From Brevipalpus yothersi (lineage: Eukaryota; Arthropoda; Arachnida; Trombidiformes; Tenuipalpidae), in the NCBI GenBank assembly GCA_003956705.1, contig QZCP01000557.1:152684-216683 (forward strand): DNA of 64,000 bases, written 5' to 3'. Below are positions 11,278-22,011 of this stretch, in pieces (the stretch's first letter is position 1; each line of letters begins with the position of its first letter). A model generated the notes under the pieces. That model ran no database searches, had not been told where the DNA came from, and was given only the letters and a program-made list of their open reading frames with translations. The position numbers and the translations under genes are program-made.

Positions 11278-12522
11278 GTGCTCCTTAGAGGAATTGATTT
11301 GAGCTCATCCGGTACTGAAACAGACACAATGTCTCTGATTGTTGGTTTGAGATCGGGAGGAAAAAATGTTGTGTCAAAATCTGGTCATTTGTTGGAAAAA
11401 AAGAACACATACTTGGCAAGTGTGGGTTTTTTCCCTCCTGACTCAACTTTTCTTGCCATCGAAAGCTTGAACTCCTCTGTTGTAGACGCTCTTGGAAGCC
11501 AATTGGATTTCTGTTTCGAGTGTTCAAATCTTGAAATTCAATCCAACATCACCACAGGACCTGTCTTTCGAATTTCAGAATGTATCTTGATGAGTGAAAA
11601 GATGAGTGAAACTGTTAAGGAAATGCAGAAGTTCCAAAGCTCATTCAAAGCCATCAATCCTATTGCCGGAACTCTCATCGGAATATGCATGATACTGATG
11701 ATTTTGTCGTTGTGTCTTCTGATGGGAAGGTCTCTTTGGCAAGCCGTGTGGAGCTTTCTCAAACTCTTCCTCTTTGGCGACATGAGACCATTACCATCTC
11801 AGCTAGGTTTCAAATTCTTCATAGTCAGTATTTTGGTGTGGATATTCCTCATCAAGACTATTTTTTTGGGTTTCGTACAAAGTGGATTCATAGCAATAGA
11901 GAGAGGAAGAAACGTTGAAACGCTCTCTGACTTGATCGAGAGAAACATGTCTCTCATTTCATCTCGTGATCCTGATATCTGTCCTGAGGCTATTCAGAAA
12001 TCTGCTCAACATTCCACCGATTTACGTAGAGTTCTCCATGCAATCAACAAAGAGCAGAAGGATTACAGTTTATTCTATGATTCAAATCAGCTACCAAAAT
12101 CACTTCAATATAGAGTAGCAGAAATAACAACTAGTGCTGTACATTCAGGCTCGAAAATTAAAAAGTGTTTGGTTCCCAATAGTGGACCTCATCTTCACAG
12201 ATCTCGAAAGCCTCTCATGAGTCTATTGACCAATCAGTTTTATCATCGTAATCTCACCAAACAAAAAGAAAAGATCTTGAAGATTTGGGGGTATTCGAAA
12301 TTGGAATTCGGTTTCGAAAAAGTCAAGCCAAAATATCTTCAAAGGTTGATGGAAATCATAACCAATAAAAAACTCAAGCTAAGTTGCACAGAGCATCAAC
12401 CAGAATATGACTATCATTCCAGAATTCATCTTCAGTTTCTAGCTGACTGTTTCTGGATACTACTCATAGCTTATTCCTTCAGCATACTGATATTTTTCAT
12501 AGAACTATTCGCAAAAAATTGA
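11278..12522 (+). CDS. Ionotropic-receptor-like channel 3, diverged
   Basis: This third member of the tandem IR-like set is clearly more diverged than the other two. The open frame starts at a non-ATG codon; the first ATG is at 11329 (MSLIVGL). Similarity to gene 1 (DIMSLRCG against DTMSLIVG) runs through that ATG, so the exon probably begins further upstream. M1 is around AGTLIGICMILMILSLCLL, followed by a pore-loop region ending LFLFGDM, M3 (FFIVSILVWIFLIKTIFL), an S2-like region with the family motif KILKIWGYSKLEFGF, and M4 (FLADCFWILLIAYSFSILIFF). No internal stop or frameshift is seen. Ligand and expression are unknown. Confidence 0.6.
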   Translation: MLLRGIDLSSSGTETDTMSLIVGLRSGGKNVVSKSGHLLEKKNTYLASVGFFPPDSTFLAIESLNSSVVDALGSQLDFCFECSNLEIQSNITTGPVFRISECILMSEKMSETVKEMQKFQSSFKAINPIAGTLIGICMILMILSLCLLMGRSLWQAVWSFLKLFLFGDMRPLPSQLGFKFFIVSILVWIFLIKTIFLGFVQSGFIAIERGRNVETLSDLIERNMSLISSRDPDICPEAIQKSAQHSTDLRRVLHAINKEQKDYSLFYDSNQLPKSLQYRVAEITTSAVHSGSKIKKCLVPNSGPHLHRSRKPLMSLLTNQFYHRNLTKQKEKILKIWGYSKLEFGFEKVKPKYLQRLMEIITNKKLKLSCTEHQPEYDYHSRIHLQFLADCFWILLIAYSFSILIFFIELFAKN

Positions 12523-13410
12523 AGAAAAATGAATCCTGGGCGATAAACTTTTACTGAGGAGTTTAAATATTAACCTCAAAATGTCAGCTATCACTGGGTT
12601 CAAGTTGAATCTGTGAATTTCAAATGAAGATTTTCACTTCTCATTCGGCTCCAATTTTCTACTGGATTTGCGAGATTATCTGAATTTCTCACTCTTGAAA
12701 AGGAGGAGGGAAGTCAGCAGTCTTCAATTATCTTAGATCTGAGCCATTCGCACCCGATGAGCAAGATATTGACTCTTGCCTGGAAGAATTCAAGCGTAAT
12801 CTGAGCTTCCCAACTGATGATGGTAATGTTCTTGGATTTCTCTTTACCACCCGGTGCTGTGGCTCTGATTTTCTGAACAAGATTCCGAGAAAATTTTCCA
12901 GAATATTGGATTTGGCTGGATTTGAAAGATTATCCGAATTTTCCACTTTCAAATAACTCTATGAAAACGTCAAAAATTCTTTCAATGAGAAGAGATGTTG
13001 TTCAAGTTTGACTTTGGTTGGTTCAAATGCAGGCAAGAATTTTTATTGTAAAATCACCAATTTGTCGCATGGACGTGATTATGAGTCTGTGTATGAACAC
13101 AGAGTTTTCTAGATACAAAATTTTTGTTTTAGAATCACTCTAGAGGATCCTAATCTCTGGAATTTCACAAAAGCTTTTAGGATACCTTGATAGAAAGGGT
13201 TCTCAAATTTTGAGTTGTTCAATTTCTATTGCTGCCTAGGGGACGCTTTAAAGTGGGTGGTGGAGCCTCTCAAGATAACGTTATAATTCATCGCCACCAT
13301 CCTCGGGATTGAAACAACATCGATGACTTAATAATTGATTTGCTCTTGTGACGGTGTGTTAACAACTTTAATTGGAATTGTGATGATCAATTGAAAATTA
13401 AGTTTACATC
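12523..13410 (+). pseudogene. FBXO22-like gene fragments and upstream module
   Basis: About 12715-12905 matches the C-terminal coding part of the FBXO22-like family (EFKRNLSFPTDDGNVLGF-type codons followed by the FTTRCCGSDF-type segment). About 12945-13035 matches the segment encoding the conserved RRCCSSFTL-like block. The fragments are out of order and lack the F-box exon, so they are relics. About 13180-13410 is the module found upstream of several family members, leading directly into gene A. Confidence 0.6.
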
Positions 13411-14579
13411 ATGGAAGCTGTGACATGTAGCCCATTTTTGGTTGGGAAAATTCTGGATCATTTACCGATGATCGACATCTACAGGTGTCGACTTGTGAGT
13501 GAAGTTTGGTATCAAGAAGCTGATAGGAAAATCAACCGAAATTCAATCGAAAAATGCTCTCTTTCCAAGAAATACAACCTAAAGAGGTGAGCTGTTTCAT
13601 CACTAATCTTTCTGAAATTGACTTTTCCGCTTTTTTCCAAAGATTCGCTGGAAGGCCTGGATATCTAAAAGGTCTATTGAGGTTTTTGGGACAGGATTCT
13701 TATCACCCCACGTTGGACAATGCTATCAAGGCAATGAGAAATTTCTTCGATGAGATGAGATGTTGTCCAAGTTTCACTTTTATAGCTTCCGATGCGAGTA
13801 TTTTTGACAATATCATACCAACACCAATTGATCACCCAGCGATAATGATAAAGGACTTGTATCTCACATTCACACCTTTTACTTTTGTCCAAGATATCCA
13901 GCTTGAATTCATTACGGCAAACCACGATCTATTTGAAGTTTGCTTGAGAGCAATCCATATCAATCGGTTTGCCTCCAAACATAAAATCATCATCACGAAA
14001 TGGATTCCAGGAAGATGTGTCGATCCAAATCTAGAAGATTCAGAATTCCCTATTCAAGCGTTTGTTTTTCTAGCGTGTGGGACTATGAATGAAAATTTCA
14101 GTCCTAACTCATACAGATCTCAAGGATATCATGCTTGCCATGACATACTCCAGCTTGCGCAGGATTCTGGTGCTGAAGTTTCTGGAGGGGCAATGAATAA
14201 GTTTCGTAAACGAATTCTGTTTCTAGATAAGGGCCAAGAACAGTGGGAACCATGTAATGGGCTATGCATTGCTTTTGCAGGGAAAGAAGTGAAGTCAGCA
14301 GTCTTCAATTATATTATGTCTTATCCATTCGTACCTGATGAGCAATATTTTGACTCTCGTCTGGAAGAATTCAAGCGTAATTTGAACTTTCCAACTGATG
14401 ATGGTAATGTTGTTGGATTTCTCTTCACCACCCGATGCTGTGGCTCTGATTTTCTTGAAAAGATTGCGAGGATAGTTGCCAGAATATTTCCCAGGATGAT
14501 CCGCTTCCAAATATCAGTGGAGTTCATATTCAATAAGGGGATGGGAGCTACACTTCATCTAATAAGGGTCTCAGAGTGA
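13411..14579 (+). CDS. FBXO22-like F-box/FIST protein, gene A
   Basis: This is a predicted substrate adaptor of an SCF ubiquitin ligase. Exon 1 is 13411-13586 and exon 2 is 13643-14579, with a 56-bp GT-AG intron; together they give 370 residues. Exon 1 encodes an F-box (ILDHLPMIDIYRCRLVSEVW, about residues 14-33). Exon 2 encodes a FIST-like region matching FBXO22 in order: AIKAMRNFFDEMRCC, an EVSGGAMNKF segment near LAGGQ of FBXO22, GLCIAFAGKEVKSAVF, then LEEFKRNLNFPTDDGNVVGF. Human FBXO22 is about 400 residues, so the length fits. The start is conserved in all copies (ACATCATGGAAGCTGTGAC). It is followed by a relic duplicate of its own C-terminus. The F-box is secure; the FBXO22 assignment is from remembered family pattern and substrates are unknown. 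Confidence 0.75.
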
Positions 14580-16976
14580 GGAAAAGTTTGGAATAAATAA
14601 ATTCACGTTACATTGTAATAACTTGTTAGGCATAGGGATGATTCCCAGTAAATTTTCCACGATACGGCTTCTTAATTTAGCGCTGGAGTTCATGTTCAAC
14701 GAGACACAGGGAGCTATTCTTCATCTGAAGAGAGTCTCTCCGTTAGAGAGAGAAAGACTTATCCAAAATAACTACCATTATGAACTTGTTAGCTCTACTG
14801 ATCAAGATTTATATCAAAAATGCATTGTCCCATCAACATTCGAAAAATATGAAAGAGTTTGTTTCTCAGTCTAATTTTATCTAAACCAATTATGAAATTT
14901 GTCATATTTTCTATCATTTCATTGCTTAATCTATGGGCAAGTTGTTGAAATTGTTCACTGAAAATACCTGATGACTGGGAAAAACTCGTTATTTTGCTTT
15001 AGAGAAAAATGATTCTTCTCAATTGAATCGCAAGAGTGTAGAAGTTCTCTGTGGATTATTTATGATGATCAGCAGATATTAGAATGTAAATTGTTTGGGA
15101 TTCGAAAGGGAATAATAGTTCCTAATCATGAAAAATCTAAATTAGAACCCATCAAGCTTTTCGATTCGGATTTATCTTTACCTTCCATTCAAAGCAAAGG
15201 CCTAGATTTCCATTGCCTGGTCATCAAGATACTTGACCGTAAATTACCTAAAATATTTATATTTCAGTTGAAGCGATCGTCAATGTTATGTCGGTTATAA
15301 TTATCTAAAAGGGATTTCGAGAGACCATCAGTGGATGATGATCCTCATGGCTTCTCGAAATTTGAGATTCACATCAACCTGGTTGGTTGATGTAGTATCT
15401 CAGTTCCTGAGAGAATTCGAAGAAACAGCGGCCCTTCTTCCAAAGCAAAATTTACTTGGAAAATATTGAGCTAATACGGCAGCGTAACAGAGGACAAACT
15501 TCTAGTGCAAAGTTGAATTCACTTCACCGCATATACACACGGACTTTGGCTGATTGTGCTAATGGCTTGTGAGTACGCACAGAAAGTTTTCACAGAATTC
15601 CTCAACTACTCATCATTAATGAGAAATTTTCTTCCTCAAATCTTGATTTACTATTTATTTACGATTTATTTCAAGTGAATTATAGTCCAATACACCGGAG
15701 TAGTTCTTGATTCAAATTCATCCCCATAGATTCCTAGAGCCGCGATTTCTCTAAACTTGCGAAACCTGATCACAATATATTTTCCGAAACGATCTTCGTT
15801 CATTTACCAGTTTACACTTGTATTCACAAGTAGCTACTCTCCACTTGATAAAAGCCGAGAGGAGAGAGTAAAAGAAATAAATGAAAAAGTTTTGACTAGT
15901 TTCGACTATGGAAGCCGGAAATCCATATCACGAAATGTATTTAGTCAATAACACCACAAGAGAGGAGTAAAAGAAACATTTAATGACAAAATTTTCATGA
16001 TCATTGAGAATTGGAAGTCGCAATGGAAGAAGAGACTACAGTCCGTACCCCTAGTAGGTGATAAATTTGTGCCTTTGGTCAGTTTCACCAACTTTTCATT
16101 GAACTCTGAATCTCATCTCAAAAATATCCGAAATACTGACAATTAGAACGATCACAAGGAGGAGGCGATGTGATAATGAAGGAAAAAATCAAGTCGAATA
16201 ATAAAATTATCACTGAAAAGTTTAGATATTCACCTCAAATGATCTAAAATGTCTGATATCATTTGGTTGAAGTTAAATCCCTGGAAATTCATTCAAGGAG
16301 GGGATTAGCTGTTTTTCTTCGTGACTGTACAAGTTCAAATTTCCTCTGATAAGAATTAGAACAGCCCCAAGTTCGATTGGGTACACAAAAAGGAACTAAT
16401 CCACAGAGAAGTATTATGCAGTCGAATTACCATAGCAGTTGAACGACTGGTTCAGACTTCTGGAAAAGTGTAAAGACGTCGGCAACCGAGCCTTTAACCT
16501 ATTTATCGAAAAGCATTTTATGGAATTTTTAATTAATCATTCAAACTAAATTGCTTGTAATTCATATCGACATTTCACTGATGCATCATTCGCAGTACCA
16601 TAGTCAAATGAATAACAAGTTTACCAGGCTGAAGATTTCATTGTAAAAACCCAATTTGTCGCATAGACGTGATGGTGAGTCTGTGTGTGAACACAGATCT
16701 TTCTAGATACGAAATCTCTGTTTTAGAATCTAGAGATATATAATCTCTGAAGTTCACGGTAGAATTTCTATTGCTAGCTAGGAGACACTTTGAAATGACA
16801 TGAGTAATGAAGCTAGACTCCGAAAGATAACGGAATATTTCACCGTCGCCACCATCAACATTTCTCTGTGAAATAACACCGATGGTCAATAATCATTAAT
16901 TTGGTTCTTTGTGGGTGTGTTTACAACTTAGATTAGAATTATGTTTAGTATGATCAATTGAATTTAAGTTTACATC
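14580..16976. repeat. Duplicated downstream block with GPCR and F-box relics
   Basis: 14623-14874 is a relic duplicate of the F-box protein C-terminus and 3' flank, matching about 20985-21240. About 15448-16080 matches 21470-22130 and ends in a relic of the GPCR C-terminal coding region (about 16005-16075, near CTAGTAGGTGATAAATTTGT). A segment of roughly 450 bp (about 14990-15450) is absent from the 21.4-kb copy. About 16210-16976 repeats the upstream module seen before the other family members. The block is an old copy of the [F-box gene + GPCR tail] unit. Confidence 0.6.
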
Positions 16977-18173
16977 ATGGAAGCTGTGACATGTAGCCCA
17001 TTTTTGGTTGGAAAAATTTTGGATCATTTACCGATGATCGACATCTACAGGTGTCGACTTGTGAGTGAAGTTTGGTATCAAGAAGCTGATCGAAAAATCA
17101 ACCGAAATTCAATCGAAAAATGCTCTCTTTCTAAGAAATACAACCTAGAAAGGTGAGCTCGCTGTTTCATAACTAATTTCTCTGAAATTGACTTCTACGT
17201 TTTTTTCCAAAGATTCGCTGGAAGGCCTGGATATCTAAAAGGTCTATTGAGGTTTTTGGGACAGGATTCTTATCACCCCACGTTGGACAATGCTATCAAG
17301 GCAATGAGAAATTTCTTCGATGAGATGAGATGTTGTCCAAGTTTCACTTTTATAGCTTCCGATGCGAGTATTTTTGGCAATATCATACCAACACCAATTG
17401 ATCACCCAGCAGTAATGATAAAGGACGTGCGTTTCTCACAAAATCCTTCCGCTTGCTCCGAACATCTCCAGCGTGTATCCAATTCGACAAATTTCGCCCT
17501 ACTTGAAATTTGTTTGAGAGCAATACACATCAATCGGTTTGCCTCCAAACATAAAATCATAATCACTGAATGGATCCCAGGAAAACGTGTCAAGCTAAAT
17601 TCAAAAGATCCAGAATTTCCTATTCAAGCGTTTGTTTTTCTAGCTTGTGGGACTATAGATCCCATTAGCTGGCTATTTGAAGTATATCATGCTTACTCTG
17701 ACTTTTTTGAGTCCATTCCAGATGCTCTCCGTTCTGGTGCTGAAGTTTCTGGAGGAGCAATAAATAGGTTACGTGATCAAATACTCTTTTTAGATAAGGG
17801 GCAAGAACAGTGGAAGCCATGTAATGGGATATGCATTGCTTTTGCAGGTAAAGGAGTGAAGTCAGCAGTCTTCAATCATCTCATATCTCATCCATTCGTA
17901 TTCGATGAGCAAGATGTTGACTCTCGTCTGGAAGAATTCAAGCGTAGTTTGAGTTTCCCAACTGATGATGGTAATGTTCTTGGATTTCTCTTCACTACCC
18001 CCGACTTTGATTTTCCCAGCAGAATTTGGAGGATAGTTTCCAGAAAATTTCCCAGGATATTTCTTTTCAAAATTACAGTGGAGTTCATGATCAATAACCG
18101 GATGGGAGCAACACTCCATCTAATAAGGGTCTCAGAGTCAGGAAGAGTTTTAAAAAACGATTTATATCAATAA
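16977..18173 (+). CDS. FBXO22-like F-box/FIST protein, gene B, extended C-terminus
   Basis: Exon 1 is 16977-17152 and exon 2 is 17213-18173 (60-bp GT-AG intron), giving 378 residues. The F-box exon and first part of exon 2 are almost identical to gene A, up to about 17425. The central segment is then quite different (VRFSQNPSACSEHLQ against LYLTFTPFTFVQDIQ), and the two converge again at ICLRAIHINRFASKHK. The usual stop after RVSE is changed from TGA to TCA, so the protein runs 11 residues further (SGRVLKNDLYQ). The FIST-like C-terminal blocks (AFAGKGVKSAVF, FPTDDGNVLGFLFTT) are intact. Its 3' flank is the outer part of the large inverted duplication. Confidence 0.7.
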
Positions 18174-19766
18174 CTCGTCATCTTTGGCTGCATATCGAGG
18201 CTCATTCCAGACATTACGCTATCACACGCAAGAAAAATAGAAGAATTTATTGTGAACTTTTGTTTGTCATCTGAATCAAAACCAAACCATTTACATGCAT
18301 TCTGTTCTCAATCATGTTATCGCCGGATAGAGATTTATATGTGATTATTTGAGAGAAAGAAAGAATAAGGGGATTTCTTGCAGACCATTTACGATGCTCA
18401 AATGATTTAAAATGTCAGCTACAATTGAGTCCTTGAATTCCAAATGGAGAGTTTCAATCCTCATTTGACTCCAATTTTCTGTTGGATTTGAAAGATTATC
18501 CGAATCTTCCACTCTTGAATAACTCTATGAAGACGATGAAAATTCTTTCAATGAGAAGAGACGTTGTCCAAGCTTGACTTTTGTTGGTTGAAATCAAAGA
18601 ACACCAGAAAATACCATCCCAAGAAGCTACACCCACAAAACATAACCATTATCAAGGAAGAGTTTAAAATTGAGGAGTGCCTTTGACTCTCGCTACATCT
18701 AGAACATTGTTATCGTTAATTTGTCTCATCTGATATCTCGAAAGAAAGAGAGAAAGTGTGAGAGAATATTTTGTTTAGAAGAGAATTCTCTGAAACCTGG
18801 AGAATGTTTCTTCAAATGTCCATACCAAGATTTTAATGAGAACATTTACTATGAAAATCCAGGCAAATTCTTTGGTTATCTCGCTCTGCAAGATCCGCAT
18901 ACATTTACTCGGATTTAGTTTTGTCTATTTGGTTTTGGTTTCAGTTTGTCTATTATATCTCTAAATTGTTACTTCATTTCATGCTATGAGTTTTCATTCC
19001 CACTTTTTCCTTTTTCAGAGACTAGAGGTATGTTGAAAGTTATTTGAATCGATGAATGACCATGATTTTGCATTCATGTTTACCTTTTGCTAAATTCTCT
19101 CTGAATCATTTGATCTTCATCAAATTGATCAATGTTTTCTGGTGAACACAATCTGTATGAATCTCTTTCTCCAACAACACATAAGATGATTGTTGTTTCC
19201 ACTTCATGGAAAGTCAGGGAAGGTATTAGCTGTCTTCCCACCGGACTGTACAAGCTCAAACTTCTTCTGGTAAAAATTAGGACAGCCCTAAAGTTCGAGT
19301 GGGTACGCGAAATGTTCTAAATCCACAGTGAAGTGTAATGCAGTTGAATTATCATAGCAGTCAATTGAATGGTTCACACTCCTGTTGAAGTGTAAAATCG
19401 TGGGCAACAGGGACCTTAACCTATTTATCGAATAGCATTTTATGGAATTTCTAGTTAATCATTCAAACTTGATTGCTTGTAATTCCCAGCGATGTTTCAC
19501 TGATACATCGTTCGCAGTACCACAGCGAAACGGATAGCATAGATACCAGGCCATGGTTCCTATTGCTGTCTAGAGGACGCTTTAAAATGACTTGACTTCA
19601 CTTGTGAGTGATGCAGCCTATGGAAGATAGCCGAAAATTTCATCGTCGCCACTATCAACATCTCAGGGATTAAAATAATGCCAATGGTCACCAATCTTTA
19701 ATCAGGTGTTTACAATATTCAATTGGAATTTTGTTAATGATGATAAATTGAATTTAAGTGTACATC
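18174..19766. repeat. Arm 1 outer part of the inverted duplication
   Basis: This non-coding block is matched in reverse by about 40309-42482. It contains the 3' flank of gene B, a relic of the conserved EMRCC-coding block (about 18510-18600), a segment at 18740-19020 found three times in the window (also about 35460-35720 and 41600-41860, both reversed), and the upstream module of gene C (19190-19766). The uninterrupted TGAGT at about 19605-19609 is the empty counterpart of the 536-bp insertion in the other arm. Confidence 0.65.
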
Positions 19767-20942
19767 ATGGAAGCTGTGACATGTAACCCATTCATAGTTG
19801 AAAAAATTTTGGATCATTTACCGATGATCGACATTTACAGGTGTCGACTTGTGAGTAAGGTTTGGTTTGAAGAAGCTGATCGAAAAATCAACCGACATTC
19901 GATTGAATCATGCCGTCTTTCAAAGAAAATTAACCTGGACTAGTGAGTTTTCTGTTTCATGACTAATTTTTCTGAAATTTACTTTTCCTCTTTTTCCCCA
20001 AGTTTCGCTGAAAAACATGATATGGCTCTAGAAGCTTTAATTAGGATTTTGGGGCTGAAGTTCAAACATTCAACAACAGTTCACCCGCTGTTGTGGGAAG
20101 ATATCAAGGAAATAAAAAATTTCTTCGATGGGATGAGATGTTGTCCAAGTTTGACTCTCATAGCTTCCAATGCGAGTTTTTTTGACTATACAATACAAAC
20201 ACCAATTGATCACCCAGCAATAATGATTAAGGACATGTTTCTCACAAGGAATCCTCATGCTTTCACTGAACATCTTCGGCGTGAAGCCCTTTCGAAAAAT
20301 CTCAAGCTATTTGAAGCTTTCTTGAAAGTGATGCACATCAATCGATTTGCCTCCAAACATAAAATCATCGTCATAGAATGGTCATCAAGAAGACGTGTCA
20401 AGCCAAATCTAAAAGATCCAGAATTTCCCATTCAAGCATTCGTTTTTCTAGCTCGTGGGACTGTAAATTCTCATACTCACTTCTTCAAGTTTGAAGAATA
20501 TCATGGCTACTCTGACCTGCTCCAGCTTGCGCTGGATTCTGGTGCTAAAGTATCTGGAGGAGCGATAAATAAAAATTCTCATGAAGTGTCGCTCATAGAA
20601 GGCCATATGAGACGGAAGCCACGAGGCGGCCTATGCATTGCCTTTGCAGGTAAAGAAGTCAAGTCAGCTGTTTTCAATTATCTTAGACACAATGAATTCG
20701 TGCCCAATGAGCAAGATATTGACTCTCGTCTGGAAGAATTCAAGCGTAGTTTGAGTTTCCCAACTGATGATGGTAATGTTATTGGATTTCTCTTCACTAC
20801 CCCCGACTCTGATTTTCCCAGCAAGATTTTGGGGATAGTTTCCAGAAAATTTCCCAGCATATTTCCCTTCCAAATATCGGTGGAGTTAATGTTCAATGAG
20901 GAGTTTGGAGCTACACTTCATCTAATAAGGGTCTCAGAGTGA
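19767..20942 (+). CDS. FBXO22-like F-box/FIST protein, gene C
   Basis: Exon 1 is 19767-19942 and exon 2 is 20003-20942, separated by a 60-bp GT-AG intron, giving 371 residues. The start is the ATG in the shared context ACATCATGGAAGCTG. The F-box reads IVEKILDHLPMIDIYRCRLV. Exon 2 carries the FIST-like blocks KVSGGAINKN, GLCIAFAGKEVKSAVFNY and SLSFPTDDGNVIGFLFTT, ending GATLHLIRVSE. It differs from A and B around residues 62-95. Gene D on the minus strand is its near-identical partner (about ten differences across exon 2), created by the large inverted duplication. It lies tail-to-tail with the GPCR gene at 22012-24426. A role as an SCF substrate receptor is inferred from domain order. Confidence 0.75.
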
Positions 20943-22011
20943 GGAAAAAATTGGAAAAAATTAATTAATTTACGCTAATAACTTATTAGTTTTGGAAAAA
21001 ATATCCAGTAAATTTTCCAAGATACTCCTTAAATTCACGCGGGAGTTCATGTTCAACGAGACAGTAGGAGCTACCATCCATCTGATAAGAGTTTCCCGGT
21101 GAAAGAGAGAAAAACTGATTGAAAAGGACTACCATTATTAACTTGTTAGCTCAAGATTTATCCAAGATCAAGATTTATATCGAAAATGCATTGTCCCATC
21201 AACATTCGAGGAATATAAAAGAGTTTGTTTCTCAGTCTAATTCTATCTAAACAAATTACCAAATTTGTCATATTTTCTATCATTTCATGGTATAGTATAA
21301 TCTATCGGCAAAACAACTGTAAAACTAATTAAATCAGTCAGTTTTGAAGAGAGAGGGAAAGAAGTTCAACGAATTGATAAAGAAATTGTAGACATTAATG
21401 AACTGCATGTTGGAACTTTTCACGTAGACATTGTTTACTGAAAACCCCTGATGACTGTTACCAACTCAAAATTTACATGGAAAATATTGAGCTGATGGGG
21501 CAGCGCAACAGAGGACAAACTTCTAGTGCAAAGTTGAATCCACTTCACTGCATAAACACACGAACTCTGGCTGATTGTGCCAATGGCTTATGAGTACGCA
21601 CAGAAAGTTTTCATAGAATTCTCTAACTACTCATCATTAATGAGAAATTTTCTCCCTCAAATCTTGATTGACTGTTCATCTGGATATTTCATGTAACTTA
21701 CAGTCCAACGCATCCATCTTGATTCAAATTATTCCTTATAGATTCCTGGGGCCGCGATTTGTCTAAACTTGCGAAGCTTGATCACAATAAATTTTCTGAG
21801 ACGATCTTGGTCCAATCACTGGTTTACACTTGTTCTCACAAGTAGCTACTCTCCACTTGATAAAATCCGAGAGGAGAGAGTAAAAGAGATGAATGAAAAA
21901 GTTTTGACTAGTTTCGACTATTGAGGCTGAAGACCCAGACACAAAATGTATTTAGTCAATAGCATCACACGAGAAGAGTAAAAGAAACATTTAATGACAG
22001 AATTTTCATGA
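20943..22011. repeat. Spacer with F-box tail relic and GPCR 3'-end repeat
   Basis: About 20985-21240 is a relic of the F-box protein C-terminus and flank. About 21385-21445, read on the minus strand, repeats the 3' coding end of the neighbouring GPCR (GCAGTTCATTAATGTCTACAATTT against 22030-22090). About 21470-22011 matches 15448-16000. The inverted copy lacks about 600 bp between the two GPCR-end repeats, which fits recombination between them. Confidence 0.6.

Noticed and set aside
12728..12952. Minus-strand open frames opposite the FBXO22-like C-termini (also near 14295-14533, 17862-18119, 20664-20896, 33203-33418, 39154-39411)
   Set aside because: They recur only because the sense strand is conserved; they are antisense shadows of the F-box/FIST coding region.
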